DNA of 64,000 nt from Okapia johnstoni (Eukaryota; Chordata; Mammalia; Artiodactyla; Giraffidae), in NCBI GenBank assembly GCA_024291935.2, contig CM044316.1, positions 78,198,501-78,262,500 on the forward strand, written 5' to 3'. Shown one piece after another: positions 43,146 to 54,958 of the stretch. Under the pieces are notes generated by a model, which saw only the letters and a program-made list of their open reading frames with translations, did not search any database and was not told the origin of the DNA. Position 1 is the first letter of the stretch. Every line of letters begins with the position of its first letter. The translations under genes and the position numbers were made by a program.

Positions 43146-44670
43146 ATCAACTCAGGAAAAAAAACCACAAACAAACATGAAAATTCCATACGCAGGGTTC
43201 AGAGGAAATAGCATTGACCACTGAGGAAAGTGGGATATACTGGAAGGGAAGGGTGCAGCAAGGGAAGAATTTCTTTAAAGTATTCACAGTACTTACAAAG
43301 GTTCAAATTACCATTTGGAAGAAATACAACTACTGAAAAAAAAATCATGTGATCTTATGGGTAGCAGTGTTGATACTACAGGTATGAGCAGTTGAATGCC
43401 CTAAGTAGATCATAAGTGTTCCTAGCTTTCTTAGCTAAACTAAAACCAATCAAGCATCCAAGTGTCCATGCTTCAGCTTGGAGCCCTGAAATGTCTGGAC
43501 AGTTTTCTTTAAAGGAAGGCATACTCTAAAGTATTATGGTATCAATAGACTACAAAATGCTTTCACAACTTCCCAGAAGAGTTTCAGCTCATTTCAGCAC
43601 AACATGACCGGGTATGACTACCCATTACAATATGCTAGCATGTGCATTCATTATGTGCAATATCTAAGCCCATCAATGTTGATCTAAGCATTTCAATGGC
43701 CGGAGCTCATAAATCCATCTTAATACAACGTCTGAAGCTTTGACTTTCAGAAATACATCATGGACACAGTGCCTTACCTCTTTGTGGAATCAGAGGGCTT
43801 ACACTTGGGTATCTAAGGGCTTGCTAGGAGTGGGAGCAGATGGTAGTTTTTATATGTTCTTTTTATAAATGCATTTTGAGCAGGTTTTTTTTTTTGCATG
43901 AATATTTCATTTATGACAGGGTGCTGCTTAGTTATATAAAAAGTAAATACATAACGAGCGAGGTGTAAGTATAGCAGCAATGTAGTGTTGAGGCTAATGG
44001 GTGGAGAGGATTTTAAAAATACAAAGAATTCTCATTTTCAAAAAGTATTCTGCAAACTTTAAGATAAATGACTTGTTTCTTTCCTACTTCCTTTATCCCC
44101 ATTCCGCCCCCCCCCACCCCCACATTCTCTGAGTACTTGTCCAGGGAAAGAAGAGGCATTATATTCAAGAAGCCAAGCATTGGATTTTCAATCCTTATTC
44201 GGAGCACTATTTTACAAGTTTGAGAAAGGACAGAAACAGCCTACATAAAGTGAAAATAGTAAGGGCAAGTACCGCAAACAGTAGCAGCGGGAGGTTAGGA
44301 GACCCTAGATGGCTGGATATACAACCAGCAGCAGGAAGACATGAGGGTGGAAAACAACAGCTGCCATAAGCAGAAATGATGGGCCTTGATCTTGGTAAGG
44401 GACAGGTGGCCAAGATATGCCATATACTTCCCATTGGGCAACATCATGTATATTGTCACCACATTCTGGGCTTCAAAAAATGTTTCCAGCCTTATTCTAC
44501 CTAGAAAAAAATTGTTTCAGGCAACAGGAGAAAATATTGATATGTCAAATCTTATTTTTCTGTGGAGTTGTTTTAGCCCAGGTCTATTTGATCTGTTGCC
44601 ACAGTTAATTGGAGTAGATATTTCTAATTCTTAGCCTTATTTTAGCCCAAGCTGTATTAGCTAGTACCTA
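43146..44670. other. unique interval with a C-rich run
   Basis: No gene or transposon recognised. C9-A-C5 lies at 44107-44121. Frames of 64-82 codons around 44.0-44.6 kb overlap in several phases. Confidence 0.5.
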
Positions 44671-44876
44671 CAACTAAGAAGGCCTTCACAGGTGGCTCAG
44701 TGGTAAAGAATCTGTCTTCCAGTGCAGGAGACCCAGGAGACATGCAGTTCAATACCTGGGTCAAGAAGATCCCTTGGAGTAGGAAACGACAACCCACTCC
44801 AGTATTCTTGAACGGAAAATTCCATGGACAGAGAAACCTGCAAAGAGTCAAATGTGACTGAGCAACCGCAACTAAG
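44671..44876 (+). mobile_element. Bov-tA SINE with 8-bp TSD
   Basis: 44679-44868: tRNA-like head (CACAGGTGGCTCAGTGGTAA, B-box region CAGTTCAATACCTGGG), GTAGGAAACGACAACCCACT, CCAGTATTCTTGAACGGAAA and a shortened BovB-like end in which the segment between CAGAGAAACCTGC and AAAGAGTCAAATGTGACTGA is deleted. CAACTAAG at 44671-44678 and 44869-44876 is the likely TSD. Confidence 0.9.
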
Positions 44877-47800
44877 GAAATCCTGATCTTAAGGTGTAAT
44901 TAAAATGGTATACATGTCTGGAATAATATAAAGACAATTCAGGTTGTAAAAAGGTAACTTGACAAACAATTTTATATTTTTCTAAATGATCCTTGAAGAT
45001 AAAGACTTTATTTTATATGGCAGGCCCTTAATATTCACGAGGGATGCCACAGTCCCAAATTCATTAGCATCAGTTTGGCATGTAATTGTCTCCATAAAGC
45101 TCCTGTTTTCTGGTTTAGAACCATCACTTTCTTGGATAGTTTTCCTTCTACTTTACTTTCATCACTGGAACTAGCTGATTTTATTTTAAGGAAAAGTATT
45201 CACAAAGAAACTAGTTTTTTTTTTTTTTTATCATGTCATGAGAAATAGTACATAGTAACTTGACCACAAGTAGAGAATATCTAAACCACTGTGAGAAGAT
45301 ATGTGAGCCAGTCATCTAGGCACACTCCAGCTAAAGGATTCCTGCTAGAGACCCGCCTCTTGCCACATGTAATTCAATTTCATGCCTCAGCAGAATTACA
45401 AATTGCTGCATGTCATGAACCCTTGACTATTGCTTGAGGGTAGTCAAAGTAGCAGTATTAAATCCTGTCAGTAACATATTTCTTTGCATTCTTGAAGAAT
45501 TGCCTACTATAGTGCCTTACGTGTAGTAGATCATCAGTGAGCTTTTGGGTTAGTTGATCATCTGATTGATTCCTTTTAGTATATGTATTTTAGTAAGAAC
45601 TGAATGGATAAGAGATTGGGCAGGCCAATGGGAAGCCCCACACCAAGTTACTCTTTGGCCCCCTCTAGTGCTTCTCTTGGAGACAATTTAGTCATTTTAG
45701 TTAAGAATAGCATTAGACTAATGGGTGCTAAACAATGCTACAGCTGTTGTTAGGAGGGGGAGAGGATTACACAGAAAACAAATGTGGTCTACAAAGAAGG
45801 AATGGATGAAAACATTAGAATGCCTTCTAAACTTTGCTTAACTTAATGTTAAAAATATTTTTAGAGATTCCCTGGGAGTTAGCTTCAGTAATATATCAGT
45901 GAATCAACAAGTCAACTTCTTCCCCAAGCCAAAAGTTCATTTATTACAAACCTCAAGAAAATGCATTATGGATAATCTTTTGGTTCAGTCATAGATCTTG
46001 GGTTACCCACAGTAGTTATTTATTAAGAGTAATGGAAGAGGTACACACAGCACTCAACCAAAAAATGATACTCTGTACTTGGACTTCCTGTCTCCTCTAC
46101 AAAGAGTTTTGCATATTTGTAAATATTAATTGAATGCAAACTACAAACAATAATTATATCATGTTTTCTTAGCTTTCAAAAATGTGTTTTGCTCCAAATT
46201 TCAATTTGCCCTACAAAATTATTCCTTCTCACATCTAATTTTCTTCTTGGTGATCCAAAGATTTGATTTGATTGATTTCTGAATCAGGAAAGACATAGTT
46301 TTGTACAAAACAATAATACTTAGAGTTTCATAAAAATTCACATTTCCATAGAAACCAAACAAAGGTTTTTAATAAAGAGAAATATATTAACATGTTGTTT
46401 CAGTTCCACTTTTTGATTCTTACTAGGTCTTCTTTTATTTCTTTCAGGCGAAAGGCCCAAAGTCTAATATCTATTTTTATAGCTGATTTACATGTTGTGT
46501 GAGCTTTCATCTCTTTTGTTTTGTCTTGGTGTTATAAAGAGCAAAGGGGAAAATGAATTACCTTTCCTGAAGACTATAGAGTGAATTAGTGGAAATAATC
46601 ATTGCATTTAAATATCAATTGTATTAAATTGTCGTATGTTGAGTGTTGTACGAATTAGGGGGAGAAGATGATTCTGAATACTGGTAAAATATTTCAAGTG
46701 TAAGGAAGATGAAGGCCAAGAGTAAGAGAGATGGTTGCAATATAGGTAGACTTAACTGATTAAAGGACAAATATGGAATGGAGGAAAAAAGAGAAGTAAA
46801 ATCAGGGCAAGTCAGTGAAGGAACTTGAAACTGAGGGTTTAAAGTCTAGTTTTAGAGTTTGGGACAAACCAAAGACTTAACAAAATACCATTCTATATAT
46901 TTTTTTAAAAAGCACACCATAATAAAGTGCGGTTGTAAGAACGTTTATGAGATAATTTCCTGGGGTAAAATTTCCTTCTGTTATTTGGGCAGTGATTTCC
47001 AGTGCTACACAAAACTCCTGAACTCTCCTCATAAATGTCAATATTTCAACATCAGCATGAATAATGTATATAAGAGATAGCATAGGAAGAAGAATTCAGA
47101 TTTGTAAAAGAGGAACAGCAGATGCTGGAAACCCTAATTGTGGTTATTGGGCAATGTTGTCTAGTCCATAGCTCAAGACTTTGACACTTACTGACTTTAA
47201 CAGGGTTGTGCAATTCATGGACATGGGAATTTAGCTTGGCTGAAAATGAATGTATTTTCCCTGATAGTTTTCTCAAGGAGGTGATGGTTCCCAAATGTCT
47301 AAATTAATATTTTGACTGAATTCCACCTCATATGCCTCATCTCTGCTGAGCACAATGGAAGACTTGTGTTTTGGGGTTGATTAACGAAGGACACAGGATT
47401 AGCACATAGTAGACTAAATTGTAAATGACTGAAAAGAAGCTCATTTGTGTCTATTTATTCATCCTTATTAATAGTTTTGGGCACTTAGAAATGCCTCAAG
47501 GAAAGGCAGAACTGCAAGTAAATAAGTTTGTGAATACTACCATTAAACTCTGGGGTATTTGAAATACACAAAAATGGCGAAAATTAATGGATACCAAAAT
47601 TTCAAAAAATCAGATTTTCTAAAATGCATTTATAATTCCAACTTAAATTATTGCCTTTTGCATACCAAATATTTACCTGTTAGCTTGTAGGTCATATAAT
47701 AGCTCAATGAATTATTTATTCAGATGTTGATTTTGAAGGCTATTAAAAGAGTTTGTTTAAGTAATTTTTAGTGAAATTCTAATGTTTTCCAAGCCATTGA

Positions 47801-48024
47801 ATTTTAAAGATCATTACTGAGCAACAGTTTTTATTTTCTTTCAGTAAAATTGAGATAGCTGGCTGAGGGCCAAAAAATGGATGAGTAAATCAACTATCTT
47901 TTAGTGACAATCCAGAACTTCAACATTTTTATCATAAAACCTGAAAAATCCTTTCATACTTTTTGGATGTCTTTATAAAAAAATTCATGTTTAAGTGGAC
48001 GGTGGAAGAGACTGCTGAATAAGA

Positions 48025-48200
48025 AAATCATGTTGAATGGAGAATCAGAATACCCATGTTCTTGAGTTCTGGTTCTATCTAGTTATATAACATGGAAATT
48101 CACCCAAATTATCTAAGCCTCATTTTTCACATCTGAAAAATTAAAGGGTTAGAATAAATAATGTATAAGCCATATTCCATCCCTTATATTTTACAGCTTT
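48025..48200 (+). repeat. MIR-like trace
   Basis: GAATGGAGAATCAGAATACC, GAGTTCTGGTTCTATCTAGT, TATCTAAGCCTCATTTTTCA and CATCTGAAAAATTAAAGGGT, TAGAATAAATAATGTATAAG follow the order of an old tRNA-derived SINE (CTGGGTTC..CCTCAGTTTCCTCATCTGTAAAATGAGGG). Confidence 0.45.
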
Positions 48201-49174
48201 ATGACTCTGTAATCTAACACAGAAGTTTGCAAGCTCCCTTCCAGAAAGTTTTCCTCAAGCTGTATTAATGAGTTCTATTGTTAAAGGGGTATTTTCCCAA
48301 TCCATTTGGAAAAATAGATAGAAGTTTTTTCCCAGTTCAGTGCTGTCTTTGATAAAGGAAACACTGATTATGGCCATCATTTATCTATATAAGAATAAAA
48401 TATCTGATTTAGCATAAACCTGTATTTGGTTTAATACTACATGATGGCTAAGAGGTGCTGTACATCTGGTTTCACTCAGGAGGCAGTGTTTAAGTCTTCT
48501 CTCTCTCTGTCTAAGCTGAGCAAATCTCGAACCTCTCAGAGTCTCATGTCTTCATGATAAGTTGGTTCTTCTTAATGATAAGGTAGCATTTCATATAACA
48601 GCATATACTCAGTGGGGTCATTCAGGAATCAAAACTGAAAGGAGGCCAAGAAAAATAAAAGAGCCCCGTCAAGAGCTTACCAGGCGAAGAACAGAGAAAG
48701 AAGGATCAACATACATAACTTTCACAGAGTGTAAAGAAGTTCGTAATTGATGATAGATATAACTCGGTAGATAAAGTAATTTAGGACAATGTTTTGTGTT
48801 CCCTCTATGGGGGCAGGGGGTGAACATTTGAGCCAACAACTAAGTCTCTCATGAAAACTATACAATCAAACCTTGCAAGAAAAACTTATGGGCTGAGAAA
48901 GAAGGTTTCTTATTCATGGTAATTTGTTTGCTGTACTAAATTAACTCTCTTCTAATAATCATGATCTTTTGCTAACTTTGCATTGTTCCTTAACTGTTTC
49001 TTAGGCAAGAAGCAGAAAATTCTTAGAGAATAAACATTATTTCTACCATATTTAACAGATTGTCATATTAGTGCTTAATAGATCATTTTACAGTGACTTG
49101 TGCATCACAGATGTCTTCTGAGTTGGAAAACTGATCTAGCATGGCTACAAGTCTGCCTGTGACTGTTTTCATGG

Positions 49175-49203
49175 GTGCACATGCGTGTGCACACGTGCAC
49201 ACA
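49175..49203. repeat. 29-bp alternating purine-pyrimidine tract with E-box
   Basis: Strict R-Y alternation rich in GTGCAC, GCGTG and CACA steps, the composition that favours Z-DNA. It contains a palindromic E-box CACGTG at 49192-49197. No TSS or gene is visible nearby. Confidence 0.75.
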
Positions 49204-51159
49204 AACACACTTCACCAAAACTCCGCTTCAGTAAGAAGATGATAAATAGCATTTTATTTTGCCTAATCTTAGAAAACCTAAGAACCACCTGAATGATAGT
49301 TTAAGGAATTGGTTGATGATGAGGTTCTGACAATGTAAAACAAACTGCTTCCTCTCAAGTGTCAAAACCCAAAACATACAGTTGACTCCCTGATTAAAAC
49401 ACCTGTTCTGTTGGCATGTTGCCATTGGGTCCATGAGGAAGGGAAATTTGTCAGAGAAAGCATGGGTAGGAGATGGAAGACCAAGGCTATCCCATGTCAG
49501 CAATCCCCATGGAGGAAATAATAATTGTAAGATGGAAGTGGCGGTAAATCATGTTGAAAATTGCCAAGAAAATTTAGAGAGTTTTCTGAGGATTTTTCCC
49601 ATTGATTGCTAAGAATGGAAGCCAGATTAAAAGTACCTAGGCAGGGGTCATGTCATAATTAGGAAGGAACGTGAAAGGATGCCTTTAAGGAATTTATCAT
49701 ATATGTGAAAAGGAAAAAAATACCACTGCAGGCTTGGAAGAACTTAGCTGTATCAAATTGAAAACTAGCACCATGGTTTTACTATCTCATGAGATTTGCT
49801 TCTGTGTATAATTCTGGCTAAAGAAATTTTCTTTTCTGTGTGGGAGCTCTCCTCCTATTAATCAATATTCTCAGTGCCAAAGATTGCATGTTTGACTTCT
49901 AACGTCATTTGAGCACCCACTGTTGCTTTTCTGAATTTGGTGATGCCTGTGGTTAAGCAGTCTCACATCTTGAGTAGAGTCACAGAGTTACAGTGGTCTT
50001 GGTGTTTCTGCCATACAGACTGGAGAGAGGCGAGTTCACCTCTGACCCCAGCTCTGTCTCTTTGGTGTGGGTAGACTGTGGGCAGAAGACTGCTCTTTCT
50101 CATAAATTTCTTATAATCACAGCCATCTTCACGTGCATCACTGAAGAAACCACAGAGGCGTCCTGTTATTTCAGTACTGTGATTCTACTTGATAGGGACA
50201 AAAATTGCCCTAAACTGTCTGGCGGGTTCCTTTGGTTTTGTTTTGCATTCTGTGCTGTAGGTTCTGTAAATTCAAGGCAGACAGAAGCCAATAATCTGAT
50301 TTTCTTCCACTCTTTGGTCTCAGAAGATGTCCTCTACATTCACTAATGGTACATCTGGATAAGACCTCAGATCTGAAGGGATGGTTGTGCTTAATTATTT
50401 AACTTCCAGAAGATATTTGAGTATCCCCTTTGTTTTTACTAATTATTTTATTTTGGTAGATATTCCATTAAGGTGCCTAAAGTAATAGGGTATTGTTTGA
50501 ACATTTCTCTCAAAATAGGATTTTCTTAAAAACTCCTCACAAGAATTTTCTCTTTATTCCTTTGTAAAGAGGCATGTTAATTTTTTTTATAGCTATATAA
50601 AAATAACCAATGTTTTCAAAAAAGCTCTATGGAAACTTTTTCTATGATCTCTTTTCAAGAACATGTTCAAAATACACAGTAATGTTCTTTATTTATTTAG
50701 TCTTGTTAAAGTTTCTTCGCATTCATGTCATCTCTTTTTTTTCCCTCAGGGTTTCTAGAGAAAACACTTTTTAGAGTTAAATGCTGGTTATGGTTATCAA
50801 GGTGCTCCCCAACTATACTTTTCACTGAAATACAGATAGGAACTGACAGTTATACCTGGACGAAAATATTTTGCTACTAGTTGTTGACTCCTCTCTCAGT
50901 TCTCTGACAATAAAATATTCTGCTTTTGTGTAGAAAATATACATATTTGAACATGCACAAATGTTACTCTTTGAATTTTTTCAGGACATTTCCTGAATCT
51001 TCCCTGCCTTTGTGAAGTGAGTTATGTGGCCTTGTTGATTATTGGCTTGCATGCAGGCAGAAAGTGAGGAGTTCTGAACCTTCATTTTCAATGAAGTAAT
51101 AAATTTTCTGGACATTCATTAACATGACATTAGATTCACTTTTTTTCTATAGTTCATGT

Positions 51160-51239
51160 TTGCTCATAGAGTAACTATTGTTTTCGACAAAAAGAAATTT
51201 TATGACATGGTATATTGGAAACATGGTAAGCAAAGAAGC
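51160..51239 (+). repeat. 80-bp direct repeat, copy 1
   Basis: Begins TTTGCTCATAGAGTAACTAT and ends GGAAACATGGTAAGCAAAGAAG. It aligns without gaps to 51367-51446, with 12 differences in 80 (85% identity; nine are transitions). It is not part of any repeat family I recognise. The two copies flank the Bov-A SINE at 51240-51366. Boundaries are approximate to a base or two. Confidence 0.88.
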
Positions 51240-51366
51240 GTGTGTGCATGCTAAGTCACTTCAGTCACGTCGGATTCATTGCACCCCATGGACTGTAGCC
51301 TGTCAGGCTAATAAGTCCATGAGATTCTTTGGGCAAGAAGACTGGAGTGGGTTGCCATTTCCTTAT
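51240..51366 (-). mobile_element. Bov-A SINE unit between two 80-bp direct repeats
   Basis: Plus-strand reading TGTGTGCATGCTAAGTCACT, TCAGTCACGTCGGATTCATT, CATGGACTGTAGCCTGTCAG, GGCAAGAAGACTGGAGTGGG, TTGCCATTTCCTTA is one minus-strand Bov-A unit. The last base before copy 2 of the 80-bp repeat is the SINE's 5' truncation point. There is no ordinary short TSD. Confidence 0.88.
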
Positions 51367-51446
51367 TTGCTCATAGGGTAGCCATTGTTTCTGGCAAAAA
51401 GAAATTGTATGGCGTGTTATATCGGAAACATGGTAACCAAAGAAGA
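51367..51446 (+). repeat. 80-bp direct repeat, copy 2
   Basis: Begins TTTGCTCATAGGGTAGCCAT and ends GGAAACATGGTAACCAAAGAAG. Paralogue of 51160-51239. About 20 bp later a BovB fragment begins. The similar short peptides predicted from both copies (KRNFMTWYIGNMV / KRNCMACYIGNMV) only reflect the DNA duplication. Confidence 0.88.
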
Positions 51447-51464
51447 GTCGATATTAAACCATTT

Positions 51465-52307
51465 TATGAGAAATGCTGGACTGGATGGAGCACAAGCTGG
51501 AATCAAGATTTCCAGGAGCAATATCAACAACCTCAGATATGCAGATGACACCATACTTATAGCAGAAAGTGAAGAACTAAAGAGCTTCTTAACAAAAGTG
51601 AAAGAGGAGAGTGAAAAAGTTAGCATAAAAGTCAACATTCAGAAAACTAAGATCGTGGCATCTGGTCCCATCACTTCATGGCAAATAGATGGGGAAACAG
51701 TGAGAGACTTTATTTTGGGGGGCTCCAAAATCACTGCAGATGGTGACTGCACCCATGAAATTAAGACACTTGTTCCTTGGAATAAAAGTTATGACCAACC
51801 TAGACAGCATATTAAGAAGTAGAGACATTACTTTGCCAACAAAGGTCCGTCTAGTCAAAGCTATGGTTTTTCCAGTAGTCATGCATGGATGTGAGAGTTG
51901 GACTATAAAGAAAGCTGATCACCAAAGAATTGATGCTTTTGAACTGTGGTGCTGGGTAAGACTCTTGAGAGTCCCTTGGTCAGCAAGGAGATCCAACCAA
52001 TCCATCCTAAAGGAGATCAGTCCTGAGTGTTCATTGGAAGGATTGATGCTGAAGCTGAAACTCCAATACTTGGGCCACCTGATGTGAAGAACTGACTCAC
52101 TGGAAAACACCCTGAGGCTGGGAAAGATTGAGGGCAGGAGAAGAAGGGGACGACAGAGGATGAGATGGTTGGATGGCATCACCAACTCAATGGACATGAG
52201 TTTGAGTAAATTCCAGGAGTTGGTGATGGACAGGGAGGCCTGGCGTGCTGCAGTCCATGGGGTCACAAAGAGTCGGACATGACTGAGCGACTGAACTGAA
52301 CTGACTG
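51465..52307 (+). mobile_element. BovB LINE, 0.84-kb 3' fragment
   Basis: Starts at ATGAGAAATGCTGGACTGG, just before the RT motif C. YADD is intact (CAGATATGCAGATGACACC) in a 145-codon frame with NNLRYADDTILIAESEELKS (51385-51822). A frameshift follows (KLRHLFLGIK in a second frame, 51740-52087). It ends in the young-type tail GCGACTGAACTGAACTGAC. No convincing TSD. Confidence 0.95.
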
Positions 52308-53397
52308 AATAGCATTTTTACTTTCTGTGTTTTAGATCTTGCTATTTTGAAAGGCTTAACTTTTGGATCAGTCAGGGTCCTCATAGGAAATATAATTTGC
52401 CAGATGTTTCAAATACGGTGACAAGGGATTAGTTAAAGTGGCATGAGAGAGGTGATAGATCAACCAAAGGCTGGCACAAACACTGGGACTAGCAACAGTG
52501 GAAACTTGCTGCTCTTGGGAGCAGAAGGCAAGGGAACAGTGTTTCTAGAGCCCAATGAGAGCTGGAACTGTGGAGGAGGGTCTGCCCCTGGGAGCCATGG
52601 GTGGGGTGCAGCTACTGCTGTAGTTGCAGCGATAAAGCAGGTAGGGATTGAAAAGGAAATCATGGCCTCTTTATCTTCCCACAATCTGATCTCCCTCCAG
52701 TGCCTTCCATTGGTTGACCCCCAACCAGAAGCCAACTAACAAGGAAGTCCAGGTGATGGGTAGAAGATAGAAGGGAAGAGATGGACCTGGGAGGACAAAC
52801 AGAAAACTTCTAAAGGTAAAACCACTCTTCAATGAGAGTTTTATTGATTTATTTTACTCTGAATTAAGCCACAATACCATAGATGAAAGAGTATGTGTGC
52901 TATAATAAAAACAAGCCTATTAGATGTAATCATATATGTATAATATATATATATAATTATAAACAAAACTCTTAAGACTCCAGATTTTGCAGTTATTAGT
53001 TGGATCTATTGGATTTCTAAAGGATTTAAACATATTTAAGTCAGTGTTTTTAAAAGTATTATTTTGAATGCCAGAGCCCCCCCTTTTTTTTTTCAAACAA
53101 TTCCTTATAAAAAGTACTTGTATTAACAAAGAGAACTGGAGATGTTTGGTTGATGTTTGGAGATGTTTGGTCAGGGTGTAGTCCCCCCACTCTGACTTCC
53201 CATTTTGAATTTCACACTGTAAAAACCAGTACAGATCCCACTGGAACACATGGGTTCCAGGGACCCATTTTGAGAGACTCGTTTTTTTGTGAAATTATAA
53301 ATTGAATTCTCTATGCCTTTGTTAATTCAGCTTCTTGGTGAGGGTACGGGAATTTCTTCAGTTTGAAAATGTTTTTCAGTTTTAGAAGTATTTGTTT
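52308..53397. other. unique interval; AT-rich palindromic run and short tandem
   Basis: No gene supported: opposed frames of 98 (plus, 52443-52739) and 91 codons (minus) overlap. An AT run lies at 52931-52963. A 21-bp unit (GGAGATGTTTGGTTGATGTTT) is repeated 1.6 times at 53139-53172. Confidence 0.5.
52931..52963. repeat. AT-rich palindromic run
   Basis: Mainly TA dinucleotides, prone to cruciform extrusion and length variation. Confidence 0.75.
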
Positions 53398-54265
53398 TTG
53401 TTCAGTCACTCAGTCATGTCCGACTCTTGGCAACCCCATGGACTGCAGCACGCCAGGCTTCCCTGTCCTTCATTGTCTCCCGGAGCTTGCTCAAACTCAT
53501 GTCCACTGAGTCAGTGACGCCATCCAACCATCTCATCCTCTGTCATCCCCTTCTCCTCCTGCCTTCAATCTTTCCCAGCATCAGGGTCTTTTCTAATGAG
53601 TCGGCTCTTCACATCAGGCGGCCAAAGTATTGGAGCTTCAACTTTAGTATCAGTCCTTCTAATGAATATCTGGGATTGATTTCCTTGAAGATTGACTGGT
53701 TTGATCTCCTTGCAGTTCAAGGGAGTCTCAAGAGTCTTCTCCAACACCACAGTTCAAAAGCATTGATTCTTTGGAATTCAACCTTCTTTATGGTCCAGCT
53801 TTCACATCCATACATAACTACTGGGAAAACCATAGCTTTGACTAGATGGACCTTTGTTGGCAAAGTAATGTCTGCCTTTTAATACACTGTCTAGTTTTAT
53901 CATAGCTTTTCTTCCAAGGAGCAAGTGTCATTAATTATGGCTGCAGTCACCATCTGCAGTGATTTTGGAGTCCAAGAAAATAAAGTCTGTCAGTGTTTCC
54001 ATTGTTTCCCCATCTATTTGCCATGAAGTGATGGGACCAGATTCCATGATCTTTGTTTTTTGAATGTTGAGTTTTAAGTCAGCTTTTTCACTCTCTTCTT
54101 TCACCTTCATCAAGAGGCTCTTTAGTTCTTCTTTGCTTTCTGCCATAAGGGTGGTGTCATCTGCATATCTGAGGTTATTGCTATTTCTCCCAGCTATCTT
54201 TATTCTAGCTTGTGCTTCATCCAGCCCAGCATTTCACATGATGTACTCTGCATATAAGTTAAAAA
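53398..54265 (-). mobile_element. BovB LINE, 0.87-kb 3' fragment, minus strand
   Basis: Plus-strand start TTGTTCAGTCACTCAGTCATG is the old-type tail. Then come GGACTGCAGCACGCCAGGCT, CATCAGGGTCTTTTCTAATG, GATCTCCTTGCAGTTCAAGG and TCATCTGCATATCTGAGGTT (YADD intact on the minus strand). It ends at the 5' truncation near TACTCTGCATATAAGTTAAA. It covers almost the same part of BovB as the plus-strand copy at 51465-52307. The 151-codon plus frame is an antisense shadow. Confidence 0.95.
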
Positions 54266-54305
54266 GCTTTTAGTGTTATACATCAAGATGGAGCAGTCTT
54301 GTGTC

Positions 54306-54500
54306 TTTGTTGTTGTTTAATCACTAAGTCATGTCTGACTCTTTTTGTGACCCAGGGACTATAGCCTTCCAGGCTCCTCTGTCCATGGGATTTTCCCTGC
54401 AAGAATCCTGGAGTGGGTTGCCATTTCCTTGAACCAGGGATTGAACTCACATCTCCTGCATTGGTGGGCAGATTCTTTACCACTGAGCCACCAGGGAAGC
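54306..54500 (-). mobile_element. Bov-tA SINE, near full length
   Basis: TTGTTGTTGTTTAATCACTA, GTCATGTCTGACTCTTTTTG, GCAAGAATCCTGGAGTGGGT, TTGCCATTTCCTTGAACCAG (a segment is deleted here), GATTGAACTCACATCTCCTG and CACTGAGCCACCAGGGAAGC. It lies 40 bp beyond the BovB 5' truncation. TSD unclear. Confidence 0.91.
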
Positions 54501-54699
54501 TTCCTTGTTCTTCTGCTTTTTCTTTAAATATGGAGTGTTTCTTTGATAATTTTAAAACTGAAGGTTTATCTTTATAAGAAAATGGCAGATAGATGGTTAG
54601 TCCCTAGTGGAAAATGTGAAGGATGTTTGGTAATTCTTGATTACCAATTCTCATCTCAAAATAAATTTGATCAATCACCTACTCAGTTCATTCCTCCAT

Positions 54700-54850
54700 C
54701 AAACTAATAATTAATGAGCATCTACTCTGTCCCAAATACTGCACTAAGCCTTTGCAATATAGAAAGAATGACAATGACAAGTTGTCAGCTCTCATTGGTA
54801 TTACAGTTTAGCAGGAGACAGTGATGTATGTTTAGCAAATATATACCTAA
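54700..54850. repeat. ancient repeat trace, family uncertain
   Basis: ATGAGCATCTACTCTGTCCC, AAATACTGCACTAAGCC and TTGTCAGCTCTCATTGGTAT, TACAGTTTAGCAGGAGACAG follow the TACTATGTGCCAGGCACTGTGCTAAGC..CCTGCCCTCAAGGAGCTTACAGTCTAGTGGG module, the same kind of trace as at 18.0 kb. Confidence 0.42.
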
Positions 54851-54904
54851 AGAATTTATAATGTTAAAAAGTTCAGTAGCTATAGAATACTTAAAATTTT
54901 ATAC

Positions 54905-54958
54905 TTGTAATATGTATATAAATACATATATATATACACACACGTATACATGCATAGA
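54905..54958. repeat. (TA)n/(CA)n simple repeat
   Basis: Mixed TA, CA and TG dinucleotides. AT-rich flanks continue to about 55,030. Confidence 0.75.

Larger units (their letters stand above)
44877..51158. other. 6.3-kb interval without recognisable young repeats
   Basis: AT-rich unique DNA with no BovB, Bov SINE, CHR or L1 I can recognise. It holds only a weak MIR-like trace (48025-48200), a possible L2 scrap near 45515-45550 and the alternating tract at 49175-49203. The longest frame (117 codons, plus, 49993-50346) has no recognised domain. A frame at 46859-47080 is opposed by another on the other strand. I see no gene, but short conserved exons could not be excluded by eye. Confidence 0.5.

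Noticed and set aside
49993..50346. 117-codon plus-strand frame
   Set aside because: No recognisable domain, codon use typical of AT-rich non-coding DNA, and a length expected by chance in 64 kb of six-frame search. No splice or promoter context seen.
52311..52320. Possible TSD (CATTTT) for the 51.5-52.3 kb BovB
   Set aside because: Only six bases of T-rich sequence match the left flank; chance is likely.
53427..53882. 151-codon plus-strand frame
   Set aside because: Antisense of the minus-strand BovB, not a gene.
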